From Candidatus Poribacteria bacterium (lineage in GTDB: Bacteria; Poribacteria; WGA-4E; WGA-3G): a stretch of DNA of 56,710 nt. A program made the position numbers and the translations under genes. Location of the stretch: positions 1 to 56,710 of the forward strand of contig RKRR01000086.1 of NCBI GenBank assembly GCA_007571305.1, read 5' to 3'. A model generated the notes under the pieces. That model worked only from the letters and a program-made list of their open reading frames with translations. It was not told the DNA's origin and did no database searches. Shown here in pieces: positions 34,122-43,154 of this stretch (the first letter of the stretch is position 1; each line of letters starts with the position of its first letter).

Positions 34122-35039
34122 ATGGGCGATTTATTGGGAAAAAACTGCACTGTGCTTCATGAAAACTGCACAACTGCTTTGGATAGTGGCGATTTTGCCT
34201 CGAAAATCGACCTCTCCTTTCTCGATCCTCCTTTCAATCAAGACAAGACTTACAACGCCTGGGATGATAATTTACCGCCAGAAGAATATTGGGGATGGAT
34301 GCGCGATATCTGTGAAAAGGTGTATGCATTGACTTCGGCTGGTGGGGCACTTTACTTCATGCAACGCGAAAAGAATACAGAATTCGTGTTGCGATGCCTA
34401 CGCGATACCGGGTGGACCTTTCAAAACCTGATTATTTGGAAAAAGAAAACTTCGGCAGTGCCAGGCATGAAACGTTTCGGCAAACACTATCAGGTTATTG
34501 CGTTTGCAACGAAAGGCAAAACGCCGCGTGTTTTTCATCGTCTACGTATTGATCCACCACTGCCAGCCGACTACAAACACGCGCGTAAAAACGGTATGTT
34601 TGTAACCGATGTCTGGGACGATATTCGTGAATTGACTTCAGGCTATTTTGCGGGTGATGAGGCATTGCGCGATGCTGATGGGAATCGCTTGCACAAACAG
34701 CAAACTCCTATTCAACTCCTCCTTCGGATTATTCTCTCTTCCACCAATCCGGGTGATGTCATCCTCGACCCATTCGCCGGATCGGGGACAACATTGGTCG
34801 TGGCGGAACAACTGGGACGAAAGTCTATAGGAATTGAACTTGATTCCCGTAATGTGGCACTTATCCGAGATAGACTCACTGAACGGAGAAAATCAGACGA
34901 CATCTCGCGTTTTTTCAAGGATTACACATGTACCCCAAACTTAGAAGTAATTTGGGGAAAGCATGGGCTAAACGAAAAATTGGCATCTTCCGACGAAGCC
35001 GCTGCCGAACAGATGGCTTTGCTTGAATCAAATCAATAA
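34122..35039 (+). CDS. Site-specific DNA methyltransferase (beta class)
   Basis: This 305-residue SAM-dependent DNA methyltransferase has the catalytic motif DPPF at 35-38 before the SAM-binding motif LDPFAGSGTT (215-224), the order of the beta class (N6-adenine or N4-cytosine). The C-terminal IGIELDSRNVALIRDRL is the usual motif after the SAM loop. The middle (WKKKTSAVPGMKRFGKHYQV) is a probable target-recognition region. No restriction endonuclease is adjacent, so it is probably an orphan, CcrM-like or regulatory methylase. The ATG at 34122 has no close ribosome binding site, so the start is provisional. Confidence 0.88.
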   Translation: MGDLLGKNCTVLHENCTTALDSGDFASKIDLSFLDPPFNQDKTYNAWDDNLPPEEYWGWMRDICEKVYALTSAGGALYFMQREKNTEFVLRCLRDTGWTFQNLIIWKKKTSAVPGMKRFGKHYQVIAFATKGKTPRVFHRLRIDPPLPADYKHARKNGMFVTDVWDDIRELTSGYFAGDEALRDADGNRLHKQQTPIQLLLRIILSSTNPGDVILDPFAGSGTTLVVAEQLGRKSIGIELDSRNVALIRDRLTERRKSDDISRFFKDYTCTPNLEVIWGKHGLNEKLASSDEAAAEQMALLESNQ

Positions 35040-35063
35040 ATGTATTTCAGATGAATTTATAGC

Positions 35064-35801
35064 TTAATTCAGTTCGTAGACTATCGTGACATCCACGATG
35101 AGGGTGAGTTCACCGGCTTCAATCGGGGTTGAACTGAAGGCAGCGTCTTCGGCGAACGCAGCTCTCTCCGCATAAGCAATCGGAGGATCGCCTCTGGCGG
35201 ATGTCTCTGTGATTGTCACAGGTTTTCCGAGCTTAACACCGCTTGCCTCTGCTAAGGTTTGTGCCTTCGCCTCAGCGTCTTTTACTGCCAAACTCCGCGC
35301 TTGCGCCTGTAATGCTGTGGCATCCTCAATCATGAATTGGATGGAATTCACAACAACGATGTCGCCACCAGCTTCAGCGGCATCGTCAATAACGTCACTG
35401 AGATTCCCTAATTCCCGCACCTTTGCACTGACAGTGTTGTTCACACTATATCCACGAAGCACTCGACGATTCTCTATGTAATCGTACTGTGGATAGATGC
35501 TAAATCTTTCCGTCCGAATATCGTTTTCAGGGATGTCATTGGCTTTCAGAGATGCTATTACCGCTGTCATTGCGGCTGCAGCTGCCTCCCGTGCCTCTGC
35601 CACCGTATCTTTCTCGACAGATACACCCAAATTCAACGTTGCTATATCCGGCTCAGTGACGACTGAACCGCTTCCTGTTACGTGGATTTTCCCACTCTCC
35701 TGTGACTGAAGTAAAGGCCCTATGATTTGTGGCTCACATCCGGTGAGAGTTATGGCAATTAATGCACCCAACCCGAAACATAAAAATTCTAACCTCTTCA
35801 C
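35064..35801 (-). CDS. SIMPL-domain (DUF541) lipoprotein
   Basis: This 245-residue exported lipoprotein has a signal peptide with lipobox LTGC, Cys22 being the acylated residue. The SIMPL domain follows: IHVTGSGSVVTEPDIATLNL (about 38-57), LGVSVEKDTVAEAREAAAAA and RGYSVNNTVSAKVRELGNL. The C-terminus ends in a beta strand (LTLIVDVTIVYEL). The family function is poorly known; members are periplasmic or outer-membrane. It is the last gene of a five-gene ABC operon, 12 bases after the DUF4340 gene. Confidence 0.88.
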   Translation of the reverse strand: MKRLEFLCFGLGALIAITLTGCEPQIIGPLLQSQESGKIHVTGSGSVVTEPDIATLNLGVSVEKDTVAEAREAAAAAMTAVIASLKANDIPENDIRTERFSIYPQYDYIENRRVLRGYSVNNTVSAKVRELGNLSDVIDDAAEAGGDIVVVNSIQFMIEDATALQAQARSLAVKDAEAKAQTLAEASGVKLGKPVTITETSARGDPPIAYAERAAFAEDAAFSSTPIEAGELTLIVDVTIVYELN

Positions 35802-35813
35802 AGTGACTCTCCT

Positions 35814-36779
35814 TCATTCAGTTTCAACTTCTACTGGTGGTTCCTCTGCCTTGAGTGTATCGGATTTCTTCATTAACCTATCTACATTCGACGTGAAGAG
35901 CCTGAAGACAGTGTCTTTGTCGTCGCGCTTGACGTAAAGTTTGCCTTCCTCCTCTTTCCCAACGTGCAGAGTTGCTGTTGTCCCATCGTTTAGTACAGCG
36001 GAAATGGTAGATTGCGGCGCGTCTAACTCGTATTCACCAAGTTCATCTCTCGCTTCAGCGAAATCGTCTGTATCCAACTCGCTGAAAGTTGTAAGAAGAG
36101 CGTCAATCTCTGTTGTGTTGGCGACAGCGACTACAGGCTTGATCATCTGCCATGTACCTTCTGCATCGAGACGCAGCTCAACGGTCTCCTCCGGTGAAAT
36201 GATGTTAAGCTGCGTAACAATCCCTTTGTTAAAACTGAAGATAGTCCGATCTTTCCACGTTCGTGTGCCCTTGTCAAAGACAGATTGGAGATACCCTTGT
36301 GCTACATAGACATCATTGGAATCAGCAGGTCGCACGTAACTGCTGAGAAAACCGGGGGTTGTTTTCCCTACAAATAGATGCGCTAACATTTTACCGTTTG
36401 CGCCTATTAATTTCGCTTCAACACCTGTGCTATCTACTTCGAATTCTGCCTGTTTTTCTGGATTATTGGAGACGCGCTGCGTATTTTTAAATTCGGTCAC
36501 CTTGGATAGCAATTCTGCTACACCTTCACTATCCGCAGGATAGTTGTCCATAGAAACGACTACCCAATTGCCATTCTGTTTTGAAAGCGTTGTCGTCTCA
36601 TCAGTAGCAATAATTTCTATTTTTACTACATGATTCTCATCGAAGTTCGGGAACAGGGGCATTGCTGTTTCAATCTTCTTTTCGTATTCGCTCTGTCCAA
36701 AGGGGTTTTCGAATAGCAGGATAATAATTGCCAAAACGACGAAAATAGCACCAAAAACAAGTATTTGTTTCGTTTTCAT
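35814..36779 (-). CDS. DUF4340 domain membrane-anchored protein
   Basis: This 321-residue protein has one N-terminal membrane helix (about 6-24) and a large external domain of the DUF4340 type, which repeats a short beta unit: TTLSKQNGNWVVV, VEAKLIGANGKMLAHLFVG and TTATLHVGKEEEGKLYVKRD. DUF4340 proteins are regularly encoded with Gld-like ABC transporters, as here. CAAGGTAAATTAAAAG stands directly before the ATG. It lies 53 bases downstream of the GldG-like gene and probably forms part of the transporter's external assembly. Confidence 0.87.
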   Translation of the reverse strand: MKTKQILVFGAIFVVLAIIILLFENPFGQSEYEKKIETAMPLFPNFDENHVVKIEIIATDETTTLSKQNGNWVVVSMDNYPADSEGVAELLSKVTEFKNTQRVSNNPEKQAEFEVDSTGVEAKLIGANGKMLAHLFVGKTTPGFLSSYVRPADSNDVYVAQGYLQSVFDKGTRTWKDRTIFSFNKGIVTQLNIISPEETVELRLDAEGTWQMIKPVVAVANTTEIDALLTTFSELDTDDFAEARDELGEYELDAPQSTISAVLNDGTTATLHVGKEEEGKLYVKRDDKDTVFRLFTSNVDRLMKKSDTLKAEEPPVEVETE

Positions 36780-36795
36780 CTTTTAATTTACCTTG
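36780..36795 (-). promoter_or_regulatory. Start-proximal CAAGG motif before DUF4340 gene
   Basis: The minus strand reads CAAGGTAAATTAAAAG directly before the ATG, matching sequences before the genes starting at 6390, 46351 and 47492. Confidence 0.5.
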
Positions 36796-36832
36796 TTGAC
36801 CACTGACGGTTTCCGATAGAAACTGACCGCAA

Positions 36833-38470
36833 TCATACAGAACCGTAGGTCTCTACGAATCTTTTTGCTCGTCTTTTTAGGAAATACCGGAGGAGTCCAA
36901 AGACAATAACTATCAGTGGAACACCTACTATGCATAAGTACTTAATAAAGTTCTTCTCAATTTCAGAAACTGCACGCAAAGGTCTATCCGTAATAGTGTG
37001 CGATCGGATACCGATAAGAGCATCACCAAGGGTTAGCCAGTCCACGGTGTTTAAGAAAAAGTTAACGCCATCAGGACGTAACTGCGTGAGAAATTGCGCC
37101 GTGCCTACCACAACAATTTGGGTCTGTTCGCTCTCAGTTTTAGTGACTCGGGTCTCTGTATCTGGCACCGAGGCAGGCTCCTCACTTTCCTCAGTAGGAT
37201 CAGCACCTGCGGGAGATGGGACCGACGGAATTTCTTTACCGGCATAGAAACTTTTGAATTTGCCTTCCAAGGCGACAGCGACCGTATAGGCTTGCGATTC
37301 AGCATTCGGCGGAATTGGAGCGTTTGGCATCAGGTTATAATAGCCTTGGATAGCTCGTCCTGCTTCACTCGTCTTTGCCAATGATGTTGCTGTGATACCT
37401 TCCGTTGTCACCAACTCTAAAGAACTCGTCCACGGTAAGGTCAACACCTCTAACTGGTTGGTAATGCTGTGTTCCGTCGAGAAGTTCGGTTTTACAATTT
37501 TAACAAAATACGGGTACGGTTGAATCACTGTCATGAAACTTTGTTGAAACCGCGCGTTGTCATGAAATCTGGCATCAAGCAAGAGATTGTTCCCAAGTCT
37601 CACGCCGTAGTGTTCTAAGAGGTCGTTTATACCAGTGCTCAACGGTGCCGCTTGCAATGTACCGGGTTGCATTTGAATGGGATCTACTAAGAATATTGCC
37701 CGACCCCCACGCATGATAAACTGATCGAGCTCGTATTTATCACGTTCCGTCAAGGGTTGCTGGATACCAGCAACCACCAAAGTCGCGACGCTATCATCGA
37801 CGGCATTTCCGTCTTGCAGACTAACAGAGCTGAGATTATATTGCCCTTGTGCATTTTTATCCAAAAGTTGTCGAAACTGCTGGTGATTCTGATCATTAAT
37901 ATCAAATTCGCCGTGTCCTGTCAAAAACCCTACCGTCTTCGCCTCTTTGGTGGTAACTTTGAGAATAGTGGAAGTGAGTTCGTACTCCAAATTAGCGGTT
38001 GATCGCACAATCGGTAGGATCTCTTCCTTACCACTATAACCGATAGAGATACCCATATAGACGTTCGCAATTTCCGCTTTATCCTTCTTCACGACATTAA
38101 TTTGGACTTCCGGGATACCCTTGAAACGGAGTTCCTGTTTCTGTCCATCATCGAAATCAGCAGGATTAACAAAATCTATCTGGAGTCTCTTAGAGAATGC
38201 ATTGTACTCGTCCAGTACGTCCCTAACATCGCGACGGATTTGCGCTACTTCCGCCGGATTCATAGAAAAGTAGGCGGTGATCGTCACAATATCATCTAAC
38301 GTGTCCAACACATTTTTTGTCGCTCTTGAGATAGTATAACGTTTGTCCTCGGTGAGATCTGCGCGAATGAAGCGACGCGTTGACAGGAAATTAATCAGCA
38401 CGAAGATGCCGAAGATGATTGCGACAAAAGCGAGGGTGTTACCACCGTATTTGATTCGTTTATTAACCAA
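36833..38470 (-). CDS. GldG-family ABC transporter-associated protein
   Basis: This 545-residue protein has an N-terminal membrane helix (about 11-28) and a C-terminal one (about 510-530). A large external domain lies between, with RFIRADLTEDKRYTIS (about 32-47), TVGFLTGHGEFDIND and GGRAIFLVDPIQM. This is the GldG / ABC-type uncharacterised auxiliary family. In Bacteroidetes, GldA, GldF and GldG form an ABC system needed for gliding and secretion, while elsewhere its role is unclear. It follows the permease gene by 17 bases and precedes DUF4340. The acidic linker with PSPAGADPTEESEEPAS (about 420-436) is probably disordered. Confidence 0.87.
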   Translation of the reverse strand: MVNKRIKYGGNTLAFVAIIFGIFVLINFLSTRRFIRADLTEDKRYTISRATKNVLDTLDDIVTITAYFSMNPAEVAQIRRDVRDVLDEYNAFSKRLQIDFVNPADFDDGQKQELRFKGIPEVQINVVKKDKAEIANVYMGISIGYSGKEEILPIVRSTANLEYELTSTILKVTTKEAKTVGFLTGHGEFDINDQNHQQFRQLLDKNAQGQYNLSSVSLQDGNAVDDSVATLVVAGIQQPLTERDKYELDQFIMRGGRAIFLVDPIQMQPGTLQAAPLSTGINDLLEHYGVRLGNNLLLDARFHDNARFQQSFMTVIQPYPYFVKIVKPNFSTEHSITNQLEVLTLPWTSSLELVTTEGITATSLAKTSEAGRAIQGYYNLMPNAPIPPNAESQAYTVAVALEGKFKSFYAGKEIPSVPSPAGADPTEESEEPASVPDTETRVTKTESEQTQIVVVGTAQFLTQLRPDGVNFFLNTVDWLTLGDALIGIRSHTITDRPLRAVSEIEKNFIKYLCIVGVPLIVIVFGLLRYFLKRRAKRFVETYGSV

Positions 38471-38487
38471 AACAGCTTACTCCTTTC

Positions 38488-39204
38488 TTAACGCCATTTG
38501 CGGCTTTCAACCGACAATGTGCTTAGATAGAGAAAAAAACCGATGAGTGACAGATAATAGATAATGTCGCGAGAATCAAGAACACCTCGAAGTATACTGC
38601 TATAATGCGCGCCGAGCCCCAGATAACTGAAAATCGGGAACAACCAATTCGGGGCATTAAAAAGCACGATGTCCTCACCGATGATAAGTAACACAAAACA
38701 GGCAGTAATTCCAAAAATAAAGGCTACGATCTGATTCTCAGTCAACGTTGAAGCGAAAAGCCCAATCGCTATATATGCCCCGCCCATCAGCAAGAGTCCA
38801 ATGTATCCTCCGATGAGTGTCCCACCATCTGGATTCCCTAAGTACATGACCGAAAGCGGAAGAATGAGTGAGAGTAACACTGTTACGGCAAGGAGGGCAA
38901 AACTTGCCAAGTATTTTCCAATGACGACTTCATAATCCCGAATCGGTAGCGTCATCAGGATTTCTACTGTGCCGAGCTTTTTTTCTTCAGCCCAGAGTTT
39001 CATCGTAACAGCGGGGATAAAAAACAGGAAAATCCATGGCATCAGTCCAAAAAAACCGCGCATTTCCGCTTGGTTAACGAGAAAAAAACCTCTGAAGAAA
39101 AGCCAGGCGGAGATACCGAGGAAGAAGGTGATGAAAATATACGCGATGGGTGAATTGAAATAACTTCTAAATTCCTTTTTGAGGATAGCTGTAATATTCG
39201 TCAT
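38488..39204 (-). CDS. ABC transporter permease (GldF-like)
   Basis: This 238-residue ABC-2-type permease has about six membrane helices. It begins ITAILKKEFRSYFNSPIAYI, the usual opening of these subunits, and contains VTMKLWAEEKKLGTVEILMT (about 65-84), also typical. It would form the membrane channel with the ATPase at 39417-40355. There is a 212-base gap to that gene in which I see no gene or clear hairpin. A 17-base gap leads to the GldG-like gene. The substrate is unknown. Confidence 0.9.
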   Translation of the reverse strand: MTNITAILKKEFRSYFNSPIAYIFITFFLGISAWLFFRGFFLVNQAEMRGFFGLMPWIFLFFIPAVTMKLWAEEKKLGTVEILMTLPIRDYEVVIGKYLASFALLAVTVLLSLILPLSVMYLGNPDGGTLIGGYIGLLLMGGAYIAIGLFASTLTENQIVAFIFGITACFVLLIIGEDIVLFNAPNWLFPIFSYLGLGAHYSSILRGVLDSRDIIYYLSLIGFFLYLSTLSVESRKWR

Positions 39205-39416
39205 AATCTTTTAACTATAGGATCCCACAACGGTTTGCCTGTTGGGCATACCATCGGTCTTGGTCCAAGTCAGCATTGAATTGTTAGTGGGTACGAAAAC
39301 CAGGTTTGGTTTCAAAAAGATCATACAACTGTCAACGAGTATGGCTGGGGTGGTTCAAAGCCTTTTTGGGGACCACAAGGGACTTACCTTTTACGTCCGA
39401 AAAACCTTCACCACTA

Positions 39417-40355
39417 TTATACCTGTTCTCTGTCTGTCAAATTAAGGAAGACATCCTCTAAGTCCACGGATTCTTGACGAAGTTCTGTGAGACTCCACCC
39501 ATTCTTCACAACGACGTGAAAAAGTGCCTCCGCGGCACCACTCTCTTGAGAGGCGTGAATTTGATAGCCCACCATACCATTATTGGTGTCAACACGGTTC
39601 CACTGTGAAACAAAATCTAATTCGTTGAACTGTGCCTCAATTGCTTCTTGCGAACCTCGGATGGTGACATGGACAATTTCTTCGCCTTTCGCCTGACTTG
39701 CTAGTTCCTCCGGTGTTCCGTTTGCGACGATCTTCCCGTTGTTGATAATGAGGATGCGGCTACAGGTAGCAGAGACTTCAGGCAAAATGTGCGTACTGAA
39801 AAGGACCAGCTTCTCCTGCCCGATGTTTTTGATGAGGTTACGGATCTCAATGATTTGGCTTGGGTCTAATCCAGAGGTAGGTTCATCTAAAATCAGGATA
39901 GGCGGATCGTGGATGAGGCTTTGCGCCAAACCGACACGTTGACGATAGCCTTTTGAGAGTTCACCGATGTCTTTTTGAATAACGTCCTCAAGCCCACAGA
40001 TGTCAATAACCGCCCGAATCCGCTCTTTCCTTTCGCTTTTTGGAAGGCTCCGCACCTGTGTCATAAAATTGAGGTATTCAATGACACCCATATCGGTATA
40101 AAGTGGAGCACTTTCAGGAAGATATCCAATTTGTTTCCTGACTTCAACGGATTCCTCGAATACATCATATCCTGCAACGGTGGCACTCCCCGCATCAGCG
40201 GAAAGATAACAGGTAAGAATACGCATTGTGGTAGTCTTTCCTGCACCGTTCGGACCAAGGAATCCTAACACTTCACCGGCATGTGCGTCAAACGAAACTT
40301 GGTCGACAGCAATCGTCGTACCGTACGATTTTGTAAGTTCTCTGACTTCTATCAT
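39417..40355 (-). CDS. ABC transporter ATP-binding protein (GldA-like)
   Basis: This 312-residue ABC ATPase has Walker A GPNGAGKTT (34-42), the signature LSKGYRQRVGLAQSL and Walker B ILILDEPTSGLD, followed by STHILPEVSATCSRI with the switch His. The C-terminal extra domain of about 90 residues is common in this type. It is the first gene of the minus-strand operon with a permease, GldG-like, DUF4340 and SIMPL genes. A strong promoter lies about 135 bases upstream. It energises the membrane complex in the cytoplasm. Confidence 0.94.
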   Translation of the reverse strand: MIEVRELTKSYGTTIAVDQVSFDAHAGEVLGFLGPNGAGKTTTMRILTCYLSADAGSATVAGYDVFEESVEVRKQIGYLPESAPLYTDMGVIEYLNFMTQVRSLPKSERKERIRAVIDICGLEDVIQKDIGELSKGYRQRVGLAQSLIHDPPILILDEPTSGLDPSQIIEIRNLIKNIGQEKLVLFSTHILPEVSATCSRILIINNGKIVANGTPEELASQAKGEEIVHVTIRGSQEAIEAQFNELDFVSQWNRVDTNNGMVGYQIHASQESGAAEALFHVVVKNGWSLTELRQESVDLEDVFLNLTDREQV

Positions 40356-40496
40356 TTTTTTAATGGCGAGTCTGTTGTTCGTTTTCTCCGCCTTCTAAAA
40401 AACATTTCCCTTTAGAGTGGCTTCCGTTTTTTCGAAAGGAGAGTCGAGGTGTATAAACCTCCCAACAGACCTGAAAAAATAAGATTGTATGTTAAA

Positions 40497-40525
40497 ATAA
40501 TAGCATAGAATTTACCGAATGTCAA
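40497..40525 (-). promoter_or_regulatory. Strong sigma70-like promoter of the Gld-like ABC operon
   Basis: On the minus strand, a perfect TTGACA (40520-40525) is followed after 17 bases by TATTAT (40497-40502). The leader to the ATG at 40355 is about 135 bases. The 393-base gap 40356-40748 holds only this promoter and repeat copy H. Confidence 0.75.
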
Positions 40526-40600
40526 GAAAAATTGATATTCGTGTAGGGTCATTCAGATATTCTGGTGGAACGCCCTCTCGGTTGCGATCCTCTATCTACA

Positions 40601-40743
40601 ATAACCTAAGTTGCCAGTTCTGTAGTATAACCTGTTAGGTTATGCAGATTCAGGCGCAGGAGACCCACGGTTTCTTACGCTACGAACTGCTGCAGATCCT
40701 GAACATTTTCAATGAAAATAGAAGTTGCTAAAGTCCGTGTTTC
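40601..40743 (-). mobile_element. Dispersed repeat, full copy H
   Basis: The plus strand begins ATAACCTAAGTTGCCAGTTC, continues TGTAGTATAACCTGTTAGGT and ends near TAGAAGTTGCTAAAGTCCGT. Reversed, it aligns along nearly its whole length with copy D (10842-10981), including CATTTTCAATGAAAA in its interior. It has no ORF. It lies between the ABC operon promoter and the 3' end of the DUF6785 gene. Confidence 0.7.
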
Positions 40744-40748
40744 TCAAT

Positions 40749-42671
40749 TTAAATCCAACTATACACTGCGGATCTCAACACAAGGCTCAGCAGTGGCCAA
40801 AAACATCCCATCAACGCTTCACCTAACACCAGCCCGATGAAGAAGGGTATCGCTTTTCGATATGCGTTAATACCACCGTGCCGTAAGATAACCCACTTTG
40901 CTACCATCGCCAGGAACAGCGGAAACCAGATGACATCCGTTGTTCCTGGAGCAACACCGATAACGTATCCGGCTGGATGCAACGGACACCACACAAAACG
41001 TGAACGCAGAAAGATGATACCCAAATTCGCGGCAAAGGCTAATCCGAGCACTGAGGTCGCTAACCAATCCGTAGGCTTCGGATTCACTAACCACGAAGAA
41101 AGAAAATTGTATGTATCCGCGCCACCGGCATGAATTTGTTCCGAACCTGCTGCCACTCCCTCACTGTAAATCGCATACGGATAGAGAATTAAACTGGATA
41201 GGATGCCAACAAGACTCGCGATGACTAATACGCCGAACATCGTTCGGTTTCGGATACCGGTCCGCTCTGCAAGTTTAAACGCCTCAAGTTGATCTGGCAT
41301 CGGATGCGTCCGAAAGGAGGCATAACTCGCACCACTCAACCAATTCATCAACGAGAGCATTGTCAGATTGCCCGCCCGCAGGCGCCGCGTGCCAAGCAGT
41401 GAAATTATCATATATTGCGGTGTGAGATACCCAATAGCATGGATCGGCGGACCTAATTCCGCACGCATTCGGGTTAAACCCACCACGATCAGGAGATAGA
41501 CCCCGATAAAAATCGCAAACGCCCATAACGTCATCCCACTATGAACACAGAAGACTGCTAATAAAAGCAGACATATACCTAAGGTAATAACAGCAGTACG
41601 GTGTGAGATTGCCTCTGTTCGCGAGGCATCGCGATCGGGTCGAATTATCTGTGACCACACATCCGTGAAATGTTTTCGGGCATTCCAGCAAGCAATCGCA
41701 AGCAGGGCAAGTAATGCCCCTGCACCTTGTTCACCTAAGAACGGGTAGCCAGGCAATGCTGAAACGCCTACAGCACTTCCAAATAGCAACTGCATTTTCT
41801 TAAGGAAATAGAAGAAGGTACATGAAAACGCCAAGTCCAAAGGTAAAATAAACGAGAAGCCAATTATGTACGGATGAAACCGAAGCGGCGTACTGCCCAT
41901 TGCAATCCACGGTTTCTGCGTAAAATAGATGTTGAGGTCATATTTTCGGACAGGAACCTGTGGAAGAACCGGATAGAAGAACTGCAACCCATTAAGTAGG
42001 TTGATACCCATAGCGATTCCGAAGCCGAGCCAGAGCAAGCGATTTGTGAAGATGCGCCGGTTGGTCGTAATCTCAAGCGGAATCTGAATAATCGGATATG
42101 CAAGTTTCTCATTTTCGATCCACTGTTTGCGAATAAGGGAGGTCAAGCATAAAAAAATCAGCATTAATAGAAAAATAACCACCGACCAAGAGAGAATCGG
42201 CACGATCCAATGCTGGACATAACCCTCCGTAAAAAAGTTAACTTTGCCTTCATAGAAGTCGTTGACCGCTTTCGGATCTTTCACCACGAGCCATTCGGGG
42301 AGGTAATGAAAGAGCAGTGCCTCCCAATCATTTTCGGGTGTAGCGAAGCGAAAAGCGTACGGGATGAGCCCCATGAGTCGTGGAATACAGTCATGTCCTG
42401 AAAAAGCACTGCCCACAGCGAGCATGCTAAAAACGACAAGTAGATCGCGCGGCTGTAGGGCGACGCGTGGAAAGATACGCCGCACGATCATGTTCAGAAA
42501 CGTCATCGCTATAATGCCAAACATGACATTAACCGACATCGCCACCGTTGTCAGATGTGCGGTATGCCAAATCATCTCGACATAGGCTATCCAATAACTA
42601 TTAGCGATAATCAAGACAGCCCCAATCAGCACTGCCCGTTTCGCGATTGTCTGCGAGTCTGTAGTATGCAT
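40749..42671 (-). CDS. Large multi-pass membrane protein, DUF6785/DUF6784 type
   Basis: This 640-residue protein has about 14 hydrophobic segments. It looks like the DUF6785 (N-terminal) and DUF6784 (C-terminal) pair common in Planctomycetes and Poribacteria, distantly like oligopeptide (OPT) transporters. Recognisable stretches are QPRDLLVVFSMLAVGSAFSG (about 77-96), QWIENEKLAYPIIQIPLEIT (about 188-207) and MRAELGPPIHAIGY (about 405-418). Transport of a solute is plausible but unproven. The start at 42671 is the first ATG in the frame. It stands alone, with repeat copy H at its 3' end. Confidence 0.75.
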   Translation of the reverse strand: MHTTDSQTIAKRAVLIGAVLIIANSYWIAYVEMIWHTAHLTTVAMSVNVMFGIIAMTFLNMIVRRIFPRVALQPRDLLVVFSMLAVGSAFSGHDCIPRLMGLIPYAFRFATPENDWEALLFHYLPEWLVVKDPKAVNDFYEGKVNFFTEGYVQHWIVPILSWSVVIFLLMLIFLCLTSLIRKQWIENEKLAYPIIQIPLEITTNRRIFTNRLLWLGFGIAMGINLLNGLQFFYPVLPQVPVRKYDLNIYFTQKPWIAMGSTPLRFHPYIIGFSFILPLDLAFSCTFFYFLKKMQLLFGSAVGVSALPGYPFLGEQGAGALLALLAIACWNARKHFTDVWSQIIRPDRDASRTEAISHRTAVITLGICLLLLAVFCVHSGMTLWAFAIFIGVYLLIVVGLTRMRAELGPPIHAIGYLTPQYMIISLLGTRRLRAGNLTMLSLMNWLSGASYASFRTHPMPDQLEAFKLAERTGIRNRTMFGVLVIASLVGILSSLILYPYAIYSEGVAAGSEQIHAGGADTYNFLSSWLVNPKPTDWLATSVLGLAFAANLGIIFLRSRFVWCPLHPAGYVIGVAPGTTDVIWFPLFLAMVAKWVILRHGGINAYRKAIPFFIGLVLGEALMGCFWPLLSLVLRSAVYSWI

Positions 42672-43154
42672 ATCCTCAGGAAAAGAATGACAGCGATTTC
42701 ATTTTCTTCTCGCCACGACCTCTCGACCGGGACACCCGGAAACTAAACCGCTCTAATATATCTTGGTTAGGAGAACTTGAGTTGTAGAATGGACAGGGTA
42801 TTATAGAGTGCATCAGTAATCGAAAAGCGCAAAGTGTGCGCCCGTGTTTAAGCAAAATTTTCCTTTGTTATATTCGCTAAATATGTTATACTGAATGTAG
42901 GAGTTTGTCAAGGTTTTTCTTTCAAAACAAATTCGGCGAACGTTCCTGATAATAGTCGTGAGGTTGGTTCGCTTTCTCCAAGTCATATTTCCCTGTTTAT
43001 CACTGATGCCATCACAATTTTATTGAATATAAAACACAAGTGCTGGGATCCTCCCCAAATCTGAAGCAAGGGATCACATCCACAGCATAACGAAAGAAAA
43101 CTATTGACTTTTACGGGTGTTTTTCATGCCATAACTTAGGAAGGAGATCTTAGA
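42672..43154. other. 483-base intergenic region upstream of dnaN
   Basis: I see no gene, RNA or repeat family member here. Two weak plus-strand promoter candidates are TTGTTA (42865-42870) with TATACT (42887-42892), and TTGACT at 43104-43109 with a poor -10 box. The ribosome binding site of dnaN, AGGAAGGAG, lies at 43139-43147. No cluster of DnaA boxes was seen. Confidence 0.5.

Noticed and set aside
42672..43154. Possible replication origin upstream of dnaN
   Set aside because: There is no dnaA or recF beside dnaN and no cluster of DnaA boxes was found by eye.
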